Shown in pieces: positions 1 to 6,548 of a stretch of DNA of 10,706 bases; positions within the stretch are counted from its first letter, which is position 1, and each line of letters starts with the position of its first letter. This DNA is from JAYZQT01 sp964412235. Its GTDB lineage: Bacteria; Pseudomonadota; Alphaproteobacteria; MPNO01; UBA830. Below the pieces are notes generated by a model. That model had not been told where the DNA came from and did no database searches. It saw nothing but the letters and a program-made list of their open reading frames with translations. The position numbers and the translations under genes are program-made. The stretch is from positions 1-10,706 of the forward strand of contig CAYPNT010000095.1 of NCBI GenBank assembly GCA_964412235.1, read 5' to 3'.

Positions 1-747
1 CGGGCCACACAATGCCAGAGCAAGTGGTGGCCCTAGGGGCGACTTAAAGAGCGTGCCAGCATGCAGACCTCCACCTGGAGTCTTGCCCTTTCTCGCCTCC
101 AGAAAAGAAATGAACCGGTGCTCGGGGACCTCCACACTTTTCGCAACAAGACTACAACTGCCCGTTCCTCGAAGCCCTGCAACTCGCCAATCGTCTTTAA
201 TTTCAACCTCGCCTGAAGGTATAAGAAAACACCACTCGTCTTGTGTGCTCCCATCGGCGTTGATTACCTTCGCGCCCAGGACAAGCCAATCGGAATGTTC
301 ACTACCTGAGCCGAAAGGCCAAAACCCCTCCACCACATAACCAGAACCATGGCTTCGAGCCGTTCCTCGGGCCACGAGAACGGCCGCAATCAGGGCGTCA
401 GGGTTAGTACTATAGATATCATCCTGAGCTCGTTGATCCATAAGTCCCGCTACCCAGGAATGAATTTGTAGGACACCCAAGCACCAGCCCGTTGATCCAC
501 ACCCAACCGATATTTCTTCAACAACATTTAGATGGGTATGAAAATCCATCTGCCAACCCCCACAACGTTCAGGCTGGATAACCTTAAAAAGCCCATTCTT
601 TTGTAGAGCTGTAACGTTCTCTCGCGGCAACTTGCGGATATTATCGGCCTCCATGGCGCGCTCGCGAAGCGCCGGCGCCAGGTCACGGGCCCTGCTGATC
701 AAAGCTGCCGAATCGGGGCACCCTATAGTTGCAAGCTCAGTATTCAT
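1..747 (-). CDS. Group D flavin-dependent monooxygenase, HsaA-like oxygenase component (5' part only)
   Basis: The reading frame opens with ATG at 747-745 and stays open for 249 codons to the left edge, so the C-terminus is missing. The protein resembles two-component flavin monooxygenases with the acyl-CoA dehydrogenase fold (HsaA, pigment-type hydroxylases, DszC relatives), which use reduced flavin from a separate reductase to hydroxylate aromatic or similar substrates in the cytoplasm. Visible hallmarks are an N-terminal helix ending in a GLFKVIQPERCGG stretch (residues 52-64), STGW (85-88) with a downstream His96, the beta-domain signature WPFGSGSEHSDW (143-154), and GLRGTGS (191-197) followed by VPEHR (207-211). 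The catalytic C-terminal helical domain lies outside the window. The start is supported because the family's N-terminal helix begins close to this Met; Met32 would delete it. No clear Shine-Dalgarno precedes it. No reductase gene is visible, so the substrate is unknown. An acyl-CoA dehydrogenase-like enzyme of another activity is the alternative. Confidence 0.85.
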   Translation of the reverse strand, partial: MNTELATIGCPDSAALISRARDLAPALRERAMEADNIRKLPRENVTALQKNGLFKVIQPERCGGWQMDFHTHLNVVEEISVGCGSTGWCLGVLQIHSWVAGLMDQRAQDDIYSTNPDALIAAVLVARGTARSHGSGYVVEGFWPFGSGSEHSDWLVLGAKVINADGSTQDEWCFLIPSGEVEIKDDWRVAGLRGTGSCSLVAKSVEVPEHRFISFLEARKGKTPGGGLHAGTLFKSPLGPPLALALCGP

Positions 748-757
748 AAACCAAGTT

Positions 758-778
758 TATTAGAAATTAATATTAGAA
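758..778. repeat. Direct repeat of TATTAGAA, two copies
   Basis: The octamer TATTAGAA occurs at 758-765 and again at 771-778, separated by ATTAA. Both copies lie in the presumed 5' leader of the minus-strand monooxygenase gene, 11 to 31 bp upstream of its ATG. The second copy runs into the near-palindrome at 773-794. It could be a regulator binding site, but the AT-richness of the gap makes chance possible. Confidence 0.4.
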
Positions 779-794
779 GCCACGGCTTATCTAA
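773..794. repeat. Near-palindrome, candidate operator
   Basis: The left half TTAGAAGCC (773-781) and the right half GGCTTATCTAA (784-794) are complementary apart from a two-base bulge (789-790): AAGCC pairs with GGCTT across a two-base centre, and TTAG with CTAA. It sits about 26 bp upstream of the monooxygenase ATG, next to the candidate -10 boxes, which is a typical operator position. No regulator gene is in the window to match it with. Confidence 0.35.
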
Positions 795-865
795 CATAAT
801 ATAGTCCACCTTGCGACTACGGACACTCCCTGTTAGACCCCTACAACCGCTCGCGAGATTAATTG

Positions 866-1447
866 ATGTTGCGCCGTCTTTATATCTGGACACTGGACCT
901 TGCTGCCCATAAGAACGCACTCTGGGCTTTAGCTGCCGTAGCGTTTGTCGAGAGCTCAATTTTTCCAATTCCACCCGATGTTCTATTAATTCCCATGATA
1001 CTTGCTGCTCGCGAACGCGCGTGGCGCTACGCAAGCATTTGCACTATTGCGTCTGTCTTAGGGGGTATGTTTGGCTATAGCATCGGCGCCTTTCTGTATG
1101 AGCAGGCCGGACGGCCAATACTTGAGTTATACGACTATAACAACAAGTTCTTAAGTTACACAGAGCGCTACAAGGAATATGGAAGTTGGATAGTATTCAC
1201 GGCAGGTCTCACACCTTTCCCGTACAAAGTGATAACGATCGCGAGTGGCGTCGCGAACCTTGACCTGTTTACCTTCACCACGGCTTCGGTACTTTCCAGA
1301 GGTTTACGCTTTTTCCTAATTGCTATTCTACTGTATTGGTTTGGACAGCCAATCCGAGTATTTATTGAGAAACGACTAGGCCTAATGTTCGCAAGTTTCT
1401 GTATTCTTTTGATTTGCGGATTTTTATCAATCAAGTTTCTATTTTAA
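866..1447 (+). CDS. YqaA-type DedA/VTT-domain inner-membrane protein
   Basis: A 193-residue polytopic membrane protein of the YqaA branch of the DedA/SNARE-associated (VTT) superfamily, whose better-known members act as lipid scramblases or carriers and support envelope homeostasis; the YqaA branch itself has no settled function. The signature is the re-entrant-loop segment around residues 27-44 (FVESSIFPIPPD, then VLLIPM) and the second segment with TPFPYKV followed by a Gly-containing turn near the middle; a conserved Arg occurs in SRGLRFF. Length agrees with the family. ATG at 866 is preferred over the TTG one codon earlier at 863. The Shine-Dalgarno is weak. dsbB follows after 9 bp, so the two are probably co-transcribed. 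Family assignment is firm; function is open. Confidence 0.88.
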   Translation: MLRRLYIWTLDLAAHKNALWALAAVAFVESSIFPIPPDVLLIPMILAARERAWRYASICTIASVLGGMFGYSIGAFLYEQAGRPILELYDYNNKFLSYTERYKEYGSWIVFTAGLTPFPYKVITIASGVANLDLFTFTTASVLSRGLRFFLIAILLYWFGQPIRVFIEKRLGLMFASFCILLICGFLSIKFLF

Positions 1448-1456
1448 GCCTGAAAA

Positions 1457-1975
1457 GTGAAAATTTTAAAAATAAATATTCAAGATAGGAATTTGCCGAT
1501 ATGGGGAGGTGTGGGGTCGTCGATAGCTATTTTAACCGCTTTGGGGTTCCAACATTTGGGTGGGCTCAATCCGTGCGAACTATGTTTGTGGCAGCGAATA
1601 CCACACGGTGTTATCATCGTGTTAGCCCTAGGTGCGCTTCTCTGGTTTCGGGGCAGGCGTGAACGGACACTTATCGTCATTCTAGTCGCAATAGCGTTCG
1701 CCTTTAGTGCAGTGATCGCATTATATCACGTCGGAATCGAACAGGGCTGGATCCAAGATTCCGCATTATGTGTCGGGCCGTCGGGTCTCAACCAGGCGCA
1801 AACCACTGATGAATTGCGTAAACTTTTGATGGCAAGTCCCCAAGTTCGGTGCGATGAAATCTCATGGACCTTGTTTGGTCTGTCGATTGCCGCTTGGAAC
1901 GCGTTAACTTCAGTATTATTAGGTATCTTATGTGGTATTGCGGGGTTGCGCCTTTTACGGGAAAGGACCTTATGA
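1457..1975 (+). CDS. dsbB: Disulfide bond formation protein DsbB family
   Basis: A 172-residue four-helix inner-membrane thiol oxidase that reoxidises periplasmic DsbA and passes the electrons to quinone. The first redox pair is Cys40-Glu-Leu-Cys43 in NPCELCLWQRIPH, at the end of helix 1, with the Arg (47) typical of the quinone-binding region. The second periplasmic loop carries the other pair, Cys105 (DSALC) and Cys132 (VRCDEISW), followed by the fourth helix with the family signature FGLSIAAWN. All four essential cysteines are present. The start is GTG at 1457; no ATG is in frame before residue 125, and the Shine-Dalgarno is weak. The gene follows the yqaA-like gene by 9 bp, and its TGA stop overlaps the coq7 ATG in an ATGA, implying translational coupling. 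No dsbA is in the window. Confidence 0.95.
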   Translation: MKILKINIQDRNLPIWGGVGSSIAILTALGFQHLGGLNPCELCLWQRIPHGVIIVLALGALLWFRGRRERTLIVILVAIAFAFSAVIALYHVGIEQGWIQDSALCVGPSGLNQAQTTDELRKLLMASPQVRCDEISWTLFGLSIAAWNALTSVLLGILCGIAGLRLLRERTL

Positions 1976-2550
1976 CATACGACGAGAAGTTGGGTCACAA
2001 AGCAAAAACTGAGCACGGGATCCTACCTGGTGATTTACCGAAAGAAAAAATGCTTGAACGCATCGTTCGCGTGGATCATGCGGGCGAATATGGCGCCGTA
2101 CGAATATACGAGGGCCAATTATCAGTTCTGGGAAAATCCGCTTCAGCGGAAATCATTAAAGAAATGGCGGAAAAGGAACGTGAACACCTGAAAAAATTTT
2201 CGACATTAATCGGTGAAAGGAGGGTCCGCCCCACCGCTCTTATGCCGATCTGGCATGCGGCGGGTTTCGCTCTGGGTGCAGCAACGGCGTTAATGGGAGA
2301 AAAAGCAGCAATGGCGTGCACTAACGCGGTGGAGGAAGTTATTGAGGAACACTACGCAAAACAAGCGCTCGCTCTTGGCGACGATGATGCCACGTTGCGA
2401 GATACGATTATCGAATTTCGCAAAGATGAGCTCGAACATCGTGATATCGCACGCCAACATGAAGCCGAGAAAACTCCGGGCTATGAACACCTATCGTCGG
2501 TTATCAAAAAAGGATCCCGTTTGGCAATCTGGTTAAGTGAGCGAATTTAA
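1972..2550 (+). CDS. coq7: Demethoxyubiquinone hydroxylase Coq7 (di-iron)
   Basis: A 192-residue membrane-associated di-iron monooxygenase catalysing a late hydroxylation of the ubiquinone ring (demethoxyubiquinone to demethylubiquinone). All six predicted iron ligands are visible with normal spacing: Glu39 in DHAGEYGA, Glu69 and His72 in EKEREH, Glu121 in NAVEEVIEEHY, and Glu153 and His156 in KDELEHRD. The frame is open further upstream to 1864, but those codons overlap dsbB and do not look like Coq7; ATG at 1972 gives the proper N-terminus and has AAGGA at 1963-1967. It overlaps the dsbB stop by four bases. The pairing with dsbB makes sense because DsbB uses the quinone pool, though this is inference. 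It is the last gene of the cluster; I see no convincing intrinsic terminator after it. Confidence 0.96.
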   Translation: MTYDEKLGHKAKTEHGILPGDLPKEKMLERIVRVDHAGEYGAVRIYEGQLSVLGKSASAEIIKEMAEKEREHLKKFSTLIGERRVRPTALMPIWHAAGFALGAATALMGEKAAMACTNAVEEVIEEHYAKQALALGDDDATLRDTIIEFRKDELEHRDIARQHEAEKTPGYEHLSSVIKKGSRLAIWLSERI

Positions 2551-2632
2551 TTGAAACCTTGATCCCTTTGGTCAGTGTAAAAACCCTCTGCGACCACTTA
2601 ATACTGGCAGCCCTTAACTTATTGGCCTGGCG

Positions 2633-2638
2633 TATAAT
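2633..2638 (+). promoter_or_regulatory. Perfect TATAAT -10 box six bases before the helicase ATG
   Basis: TATAAT at 2633-2638 is an exact -10 hexamer. Transcription would be expected to begin about seven bases after it, at or next to the A of the ATG at 2645, giving a leaderless mRNA. No Shine-Dalgarno precedes that ATG, which fits. The -35 region is poor at 15-18 bp spacing and there is no extended -10 TG, so the promoter rests on one hexamer. Confidence 0.45.
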
Positions 2639-2644
2639 AACACA

Positions 2645-5410
2645 ATGCCAAAACAACACGTTTCGAAACTTGTAAATAAACGACCAGCCACACCGCGGTT
2701 GCGCGTTCCTGGTCTTGCCGTTGGTTACCAGGGCACAGCGCTGGTAAACGCTGCGGGTCAGGTGTCAACGATGTCTCACGAGGAGTCGGTCAGTTGGATT
2801 GAAAGTGAGATAGTGCCCATTGTCTGCCATCACCCAGAAGCACTACGCCGGCTGAATATAAAACGATTTATCGCTCTTGACCTTCTTGAGCTTTTTGCCT
2901 TTGTCAGGCCTGCGACCTTCTGCCGCCCGACGATATCCGGTATTGCCGAAATTTTGGATCTAAAAACACCCGGCAGTTTGACGGACGAAGCTAGATTATT
3001 GCAATCGGCTGCGGGAACATTATTGACAGAGCTATTAGATATAAAATCAGATCAAGAATTTCGGTCAATCGGAAACATAGCACGAGCCATGAATACAGCG
3101 TCATGGAGTTGGGGAAATCTGGTGCTGGAAGCTCTGGATATTGATGATCAGCAAAACTCAGGGCCGCTTTCCTATGAGGCGTTGGAAGTGTGGCGACAAC
3201 TACCTGAATGGTCGGAACAAGCTCCGGTTAGAACATCAGACATTAAACCTGTCGCGCCAGAGGAGGCCCGTCGGCGACTAGCGAGCCTAGTTGGTCCAAA
3301 ATCGGAAGACCGACCCCAACAAGGAGATTATGCATCCGCCGTAAGTCAGGCTTTCACGGGTCAAAATATAGATGAACACCCTATAACCGTCCTCGCCGAA
3401 GCTGGTACAGGGGTTGGGAAAACTCTCGGTTATATTGCACCAGTGAGCATATGGGCTGAAGAAAACAACGGCGCAGTGTGGATAAGCACCTTCACTCGTA
3501 ACTTACAACGGCAGATTGATGCGGAACTCACACACCTTTATCCAGATCCAGTAGAAAAAAATCAAAAGGTTGTAGTAAGAAAAGGCCGCGAAAACTACCT
3601 TTGCCTTCTCAACTTCGAGGACGCAATAACAGGGTTGATCGANNNNNNNNNNACCATAGGCCTTGGCCTAATGGCGCGTTGGGCTTCAAAGAGCCGCGAC
3701 GGAGACGTTGGGGGGGGAGATTTTCCACCATGGATTGCCACCCTAACAAGCATGCGAAATACCTTGGATTTAACAGACAGTCGTGGTGAATGCGTTTACT
3801 CAGCGTGTGCTCACTACCACCGGTGTTTTATTGAAAAATCAGTAAGGCGTGCACGTCGGGCCGACATAGTGATTGCAAACCACGCACTCGTGCTAGCTCA
3901 GAACACAACCAGCGGAACAGACGATAGACAACTCCCAACTCACCTGATTTTCGACGAAGGACACCACTTATACGATGCCGTTGATGATGCCTTCGCCGTG
4001 GTCTTGAGTGCTGACGAAACGTCTGAGATAAGGCGTTGGATTATCGGGCCCGAAGAAGGTACTAGAACACGATCGCGCGGGTTGCGCAGAAGAATAGACG
4101 AATTCATACCGTTCAACAGCAAATTGGCTGAACTAACAAACGAGCTCATTGAAGCCGCTTACATTTTGCCTGCTCCGGGCTGGCGTCAAAGGATTTTTGA
4201 GGGGACACGTCGCAGTATTGGAGATGAATTTTTCGACAAGATCCGAGCCCACGTATACGCGCGCGCGAAAGACCCACATACAGCTTATGACATAGAAGTT
4301 GAAACCAATGACCTGCCCCCCGAATTACTGGAAGCCGCAGAACGATTAGGAGGCGCGTTGAATAACATACTCCAACCGATACGGGCATTATCTGCGCAGC
4401 TTATTTTAACACTCGAGGAACACGCTAAGGACCTCGACACATCAACCCGCAATCGAATTGAAAATATCGTCGGTAGTCTTCAACGGCGAACTGAAAGAAT
4501 TTTGGACCCGTGGAAATCGATGCTCGAAACGCTTTCAGAAGACGCATCGACAGATTTTGTAACCTGGTTTTCGGTAAACCGAAGGCGCGGAAGGGACATT
4601 GATGTTGGAATGCACCGGCGATGGATCGATCCCATGCTGCCTTTTGCAAATACAATTTTAGGGTCCATGCACGGAACAGTGATTACTTCTGCGACTTTGC
4701 GCGATAGTAGTGGGAACCATGAAAAGGACTGGCAAACCGCGGAGAGACGTACGGGCACACACCACCTTCCACACCCGCCCCTTCGGGCTCAAGTACCCTC
4801 CCCCTTTGATTATTCAACCCAAACACGTGTACTACTAGTAACTGATATCGCTAAAGATGATCTCACTCAGGTTTCCGGGGCCTTTCGAGAGCTTTTTCTC
4901 GCAGCAGGCGGAGATGGATTGGGGTTATTTACAGCGATATCTAGATTAAGGCAGGTCCACAAGATTATTGCGCCAGCAATGGACGCCGCTGGATATACCC
5001 TCCTCGCGCAGCATGTTGATACAATGGATACCGGCAGTCTGGTCGATATTTTCCGCACGGAACAAAAATCATGTCTCCTTGGAACCGACGCGGTGCGGGA
5101 TGGCGTCGACGTGCCGGGCCAATGTTTAAGGCTTATCGTATTTGACAGAGTACCTTGGCCACGACCGTCAATCTTGCACCGGGCGCGTCGCAAATCGTTT
5201 TCCGGATCAAACTACGACGATATGATTACCCGATTGCGGTTGAAGCAAGCCTTTGGTCGATTGATCCGCCAAAAAGCGGACACGGGTGTCTTTGTGATGT
5301 TAGATCCTATGATGCCCACGCGACTTATCGGCGCGTTTCCTCAGGGTGTGAACGTGATTCGAACTGGTATTGCCGACGCGATATTGGCTACGCGCACTTT
5401 TTTATCTTGA
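2645..5410 (+). CDS. DinG/Rad3-like ATP-dependent DNA helicase with Fe-S domain
   Basis: A superfamily 2 helicase of the XPD/DinG group, about 921 residues; such enzymes unwind DNA 5' to 3' and resolve damaged or structured DNA. Motifs in order: a Q-like motif near 223-238; Walker A GTGVGKT (254-260, Lys259); motif Ia around STFTRNLQRQ (281-290); four Fe-S cysteines, Cys320, Cys383, Cys388 and Cys394; Walker B DEGH (437-440); SAT (682-684); FTAISR; motif V GTDAVRDGVDVPG (813-825); and motif VI QAFGRLIRQ (868-876) with its arginines. The first 240 residues precede the helicase core and may be a decayed exonuclease domain. Ten Ns at 3643-3652 hide part of the Fe-S domain, but the frame agrees on both sides. 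The ATG at 2645 is kept because residues 20-50 look like part of the conserved N-terminus; ATG at 2771, with AGGTG before it, is the alternative. I see no alphaproteobacterial SOS box (GTTC-N7-GTTC) upstream, so I give no dinG symbol. Confidence 0.92.
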   Translation: MPKQHVSKLVNKRPATPRLRVPGLAVGYQGTALVNAAGQVSTMSHEESVSWIESEIVPIVCHHPEALRRLNIKRFIALDLLELFAFVRPATFCRPTISGIAEILDLKTPGSLTDEARLLQSAAGTLLTELLDIKSDQEFRSIGNIARAMNTASWSWGNLVLEALDIDDQQNSGPLSYEALEVWRQLPEWSEQAPVRTSDIKPVAPEEARRRLASLVGPKSEDRPQQGDYASAVSQAFTGQNIDEHPITVLAEAGTGVGKTLGYIAPVSIWAEENNGAVWISTFTRNLQRQIDAELTHLYPDPVEKNQKVVVRKGRENYLCLLNFEDAITGLIXXXXTIGLGLMARWASKSRDGDVGGGDFPPWIATLTSMRNTLDLTDSRGECVYSACAHYHRCFIEKSVRRARRADIVIANHALVLAQNTTSGTDDRQLPTHLIFDEGHHLYDAVDDAFAVVLSADETSEIRRWIIGPEEGTRTRSRGLRRRIDEFIPFNSKLAELTNELIEAAYILPAPGWRQRIFEGTRRSIGDEFFDKIRAHVYARAKDPHTAYDIEVETNDLPPELLEAAERLGGALNNILQPIRALSAQLILTLEEHAKDLDTSTRNRIENIVGSLQRRTERILDPWKSMLETLSEDASTDFVTWFSVNRRRGRDIDVGMHRRWIDPMLPFANTILGSMHGTVITSATLRDSSGNHEKDWQTAERRTGTHHLPHPPLRAQVPSPFDYSTQTRVLLVTDIAKDDLTQVSGAFRELFLAAGGDGLGLFTAISRLRQVHKIIAPAMDAAGYTLLAQHVDTMDTGSLVDIFRTEQKSCLLGTDAVRDGVDVPGQCLRLIVFDRVPWPRPSILHRARRKSFSGSNYDDMITRLRLKQAFGRLIRQKADTGVFVMLDPMMPTRLIGAFPQGVNVIRTGIADAILATRTFLS
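3643..3652. other. Assembly gap of ten Ns inside the helicase gene
   Basis: Ten undetermined bases interrupt the helicase gene between Cys320 and Cys383 of the Fe-S domain. The number ten is a common scaffolding placeholder, so the true length may differ. The open frame continues across it with sensible protein on both sides (FEDAITGLI before, IGLGLMARWA after), so the true length is probably ten plus or minus a multiple of three. Confidence 0.97.
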
Positions 5411-5457
5411 ATAATGATATTGGGGCGATAACCAGAATAATTTAAATATAAAACAAT

Positions 5458-5463
5458 TATAAT
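5458..5463 (+). promoter_or_regulatory. Possible -10 box upstream of ctaA
   Basis: TATAAT at 5458-5463 lies 42 bp before the ctaA ATG in the AT-rich 95-bp gap after the helicase gene. No good -35 is found at 16-18 bp, and the AT-richness makes such a hexamer likely by chance. The gap must nevertheless hold a ctaA promoter unless the gene is read through from upstream. Confidence 0.3.
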
Positions 5464-5505
5464 TCCCCTATAAGATCTTAAAGCGAACCGATTACGAAGA
5501 ATCTA

Positions 5506-6519
5506 ATGCTGTATAAAAGTTCCAGTCCGCCAATGCGTTTAATACGACTTTGGTTAATCGCTTGCTGCATACTAATATTTTTGATGATCCTTCTAGGGGG
5601 GATTACAAGGCTCACGGAATCGGGGCTGTCAATAGTCGATTGGAGGCCCATCACGGGATGGATTCCGCCATTAAACGACGAGGATTGGACAAAACTGTTC
5701 ACAGCGTATCAGGTTTCGCCAGAATTTAAAAAGCTCAATTTTTGGATGACTATCACCGATTTCAAAAATATTTTCTGGCTTGAATACCTCCATCGATTAC
5801 TGGGCCGAATAATAGGCATTTTCTATGGGTTACCTTTACTCTGGTTCGCGACGCGCTACCAACTGCCTTCCAAACTCAAACTGCGGCTCATCACATTATT
5901 TGTCATGGGTGGAGCACAAGGCGGCCTTGGCTGGTATATGGTCAAATCTGGGCTCGTGAAGGAAACATCTGTCAATCATTATTTGCTTGCGGCCCACTTG
6001 GGTTTAGCGGTTACCATATATGGCGTAATGCTTTTTACTGCTGCGCAATCTGCAGTTCGGTCTAGGCCAACCGTTAAACCTGTGTTAGCCGGAACATTCA
6101 CGAGTTTGGTGTTTTTGACAATAGTGTGGGGGGCGTTTGTTTCTGGACTAGATGGCGGCGCCGTGTTCAACACGTTTCCTTTGATGAACGGGTACCTGGT
6201 TCCACCGTCAGTATTTGAGATGTCACCGCTTTGGTCGAATTTCTTTGATAATATTGGTCTTGTTCAATGGATCCATCGTGTGCTTGCCATTGCGACTTTG
6301 TGCATGGCCATCTGGCTATCTTTCCATTATCGTCATATAGGGGTCCAAATTATTCATTTATCGTTATTCATTACTTTTTTTCAGTTTGTTCTGGGTATCA
6401 TAACAATACTGACTGGAGCATCCTTGTACGTTGCTTGGGCGCATCAAGCTGGTGCAATTCTGCTTTTTTCGAGTGCTGTAATAATGTGGGCACAAGGTTC
6501 TCGGCATTCAAATACTTGA
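5506..6519 (+). CDS. ctaA: Heme A synthase, CtaA/COX15 family
   Basis: A 337-residue polytopic inner-membrane enzyme oxidising the C8 methyl group of heme O to the formyl group of heme A, needed for aa3-type cytochrome oxidase. The family signatures are GGITRLTESGLSIVDWRP (31-48) after the first helix, EYLHRLLGR with His96, AAHLGLA with His164, QWIHRVLA with His257 and AHQAGA with His313; these four histidines are the heme ligands of the two pseudosymmetric halves. No cysteine pair is visible in the first extracytoplasmic loop, as expected for the alphaproteobacterial/mitochondrial type rather than the Bacillus type. ATG at 5506 has GAAGA at 5496-5500; Met10 is a less likely alternative. The gene stands alone between the helicase and metZ, without ctaB or ctaG. 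Its stop codon lies inside the -35 of the metZ promoter candidate. Confidence 0.95.
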   Translation: MLYKSSSPPMRLIRLWLIACCILIFLMILLGGITRLTESGLSIVDWRPITGWIPPLNDEDWTKLFTAYQVSPEFKKLNFWMTITDFKNIFWLEYLHRLLGRIIGIFYGLPLLWFATRYQLPSKLKLRLITLFVMGGAQGGLGWYMVKSGLVKETSVNHYLLAAHLGLAVTIYGVMLFTAAQSAVRSRPTVKPVLAGTFTSLVFLTIVWGAFVSGLDGGAVFNTFPLMNGYLVPPSVFEMSPLWSNFFDNIGLVQWIHRVLAIATLCMAIWLSFHYRHIGVQIIHLSLFITFFQFVLGIITILTGASLYVAWAHQAGAILLFSSAVIMWAQGSRHSNT

Positions 6520-6545
6520 CGGATGCCTCACCAAGCGCGTATCAC
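6516..6545 (+). promoter_or_regulatory. Promoter candidate for metZ leader
   Basis: TTGACG (6516-6521, five of six consensus bases) and TATCAC (6540-6545, four of six) are 18 bp apart. The -35 overlaps the ctaA TGA. Transcription would begin near 6552, right at the 5' arm of the SAM-II P1 helix, as expected for a short-leader riboswitch; starting exactly there would trim P1 by about three pairs, so the true start may be slightly upstream. Confidence 0.5.
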
Positions 6546-6548
6546 TCC

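Larger units (their letters stand above)
748..865. promoter_or_regulatory. Divergent intergenic region between the monooxygenase and yqaA-like genes
   Basis: Both flanking genes are read outward from this 118-bp gap, so it must hold promoters for both unless one is leaderless. For the minus-strand gene the best -10 candidates are TATATT (803-798) or TATTAT (801-796) read on the minus strand; their -35 is poor. For the plus strand, TTGCGA (811-816) and TAGACC (834-839) are 17 bp apart but match consensus weakly. The gap also holds the repeats listed separately. These promoter placements are guesses from hexamers. Confidence 0.35.

Noticed and set aside
53..340. Plus-strand protein opposite the monooxygenase gene
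   Set aside because: The minus strand encodes continuous, recognisable monooxygenase sequence here; the plus-strand frame is its shadow.
863..865. TTG start for the YqaA-like protein
   Set aside because: ATG follows directly at 866 and is the more likely start.
1864..1971. Longer N-terminus for Coq7
   Set aside because: The frame is open, but those 36 codons lie inside dsbB in another frame, do not resemble Coq7, and ATG 1972 has a ribosome binding site.
2569..2596. Intrinsic terminator after coq7
   Set aside because: TGGTC (2569-2573) and GACCA (2592-2596) pair over only five bases with an 18-base loop, and no T-run follows.
2551..2644. SOS (LexA) box before the DinG-like helicase
   Set aside because: I looked for the alphaproteobacterial GTTC-N7-GTTC pattern and its complement in the gap and found neither.
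3643..3652. Frameshift or split helicase gene at the N gap
   Set aside because: The same frame carries helicase motifs on both sides, including all four Fe-S cysteines, so a single intact gene is the simpler reading.
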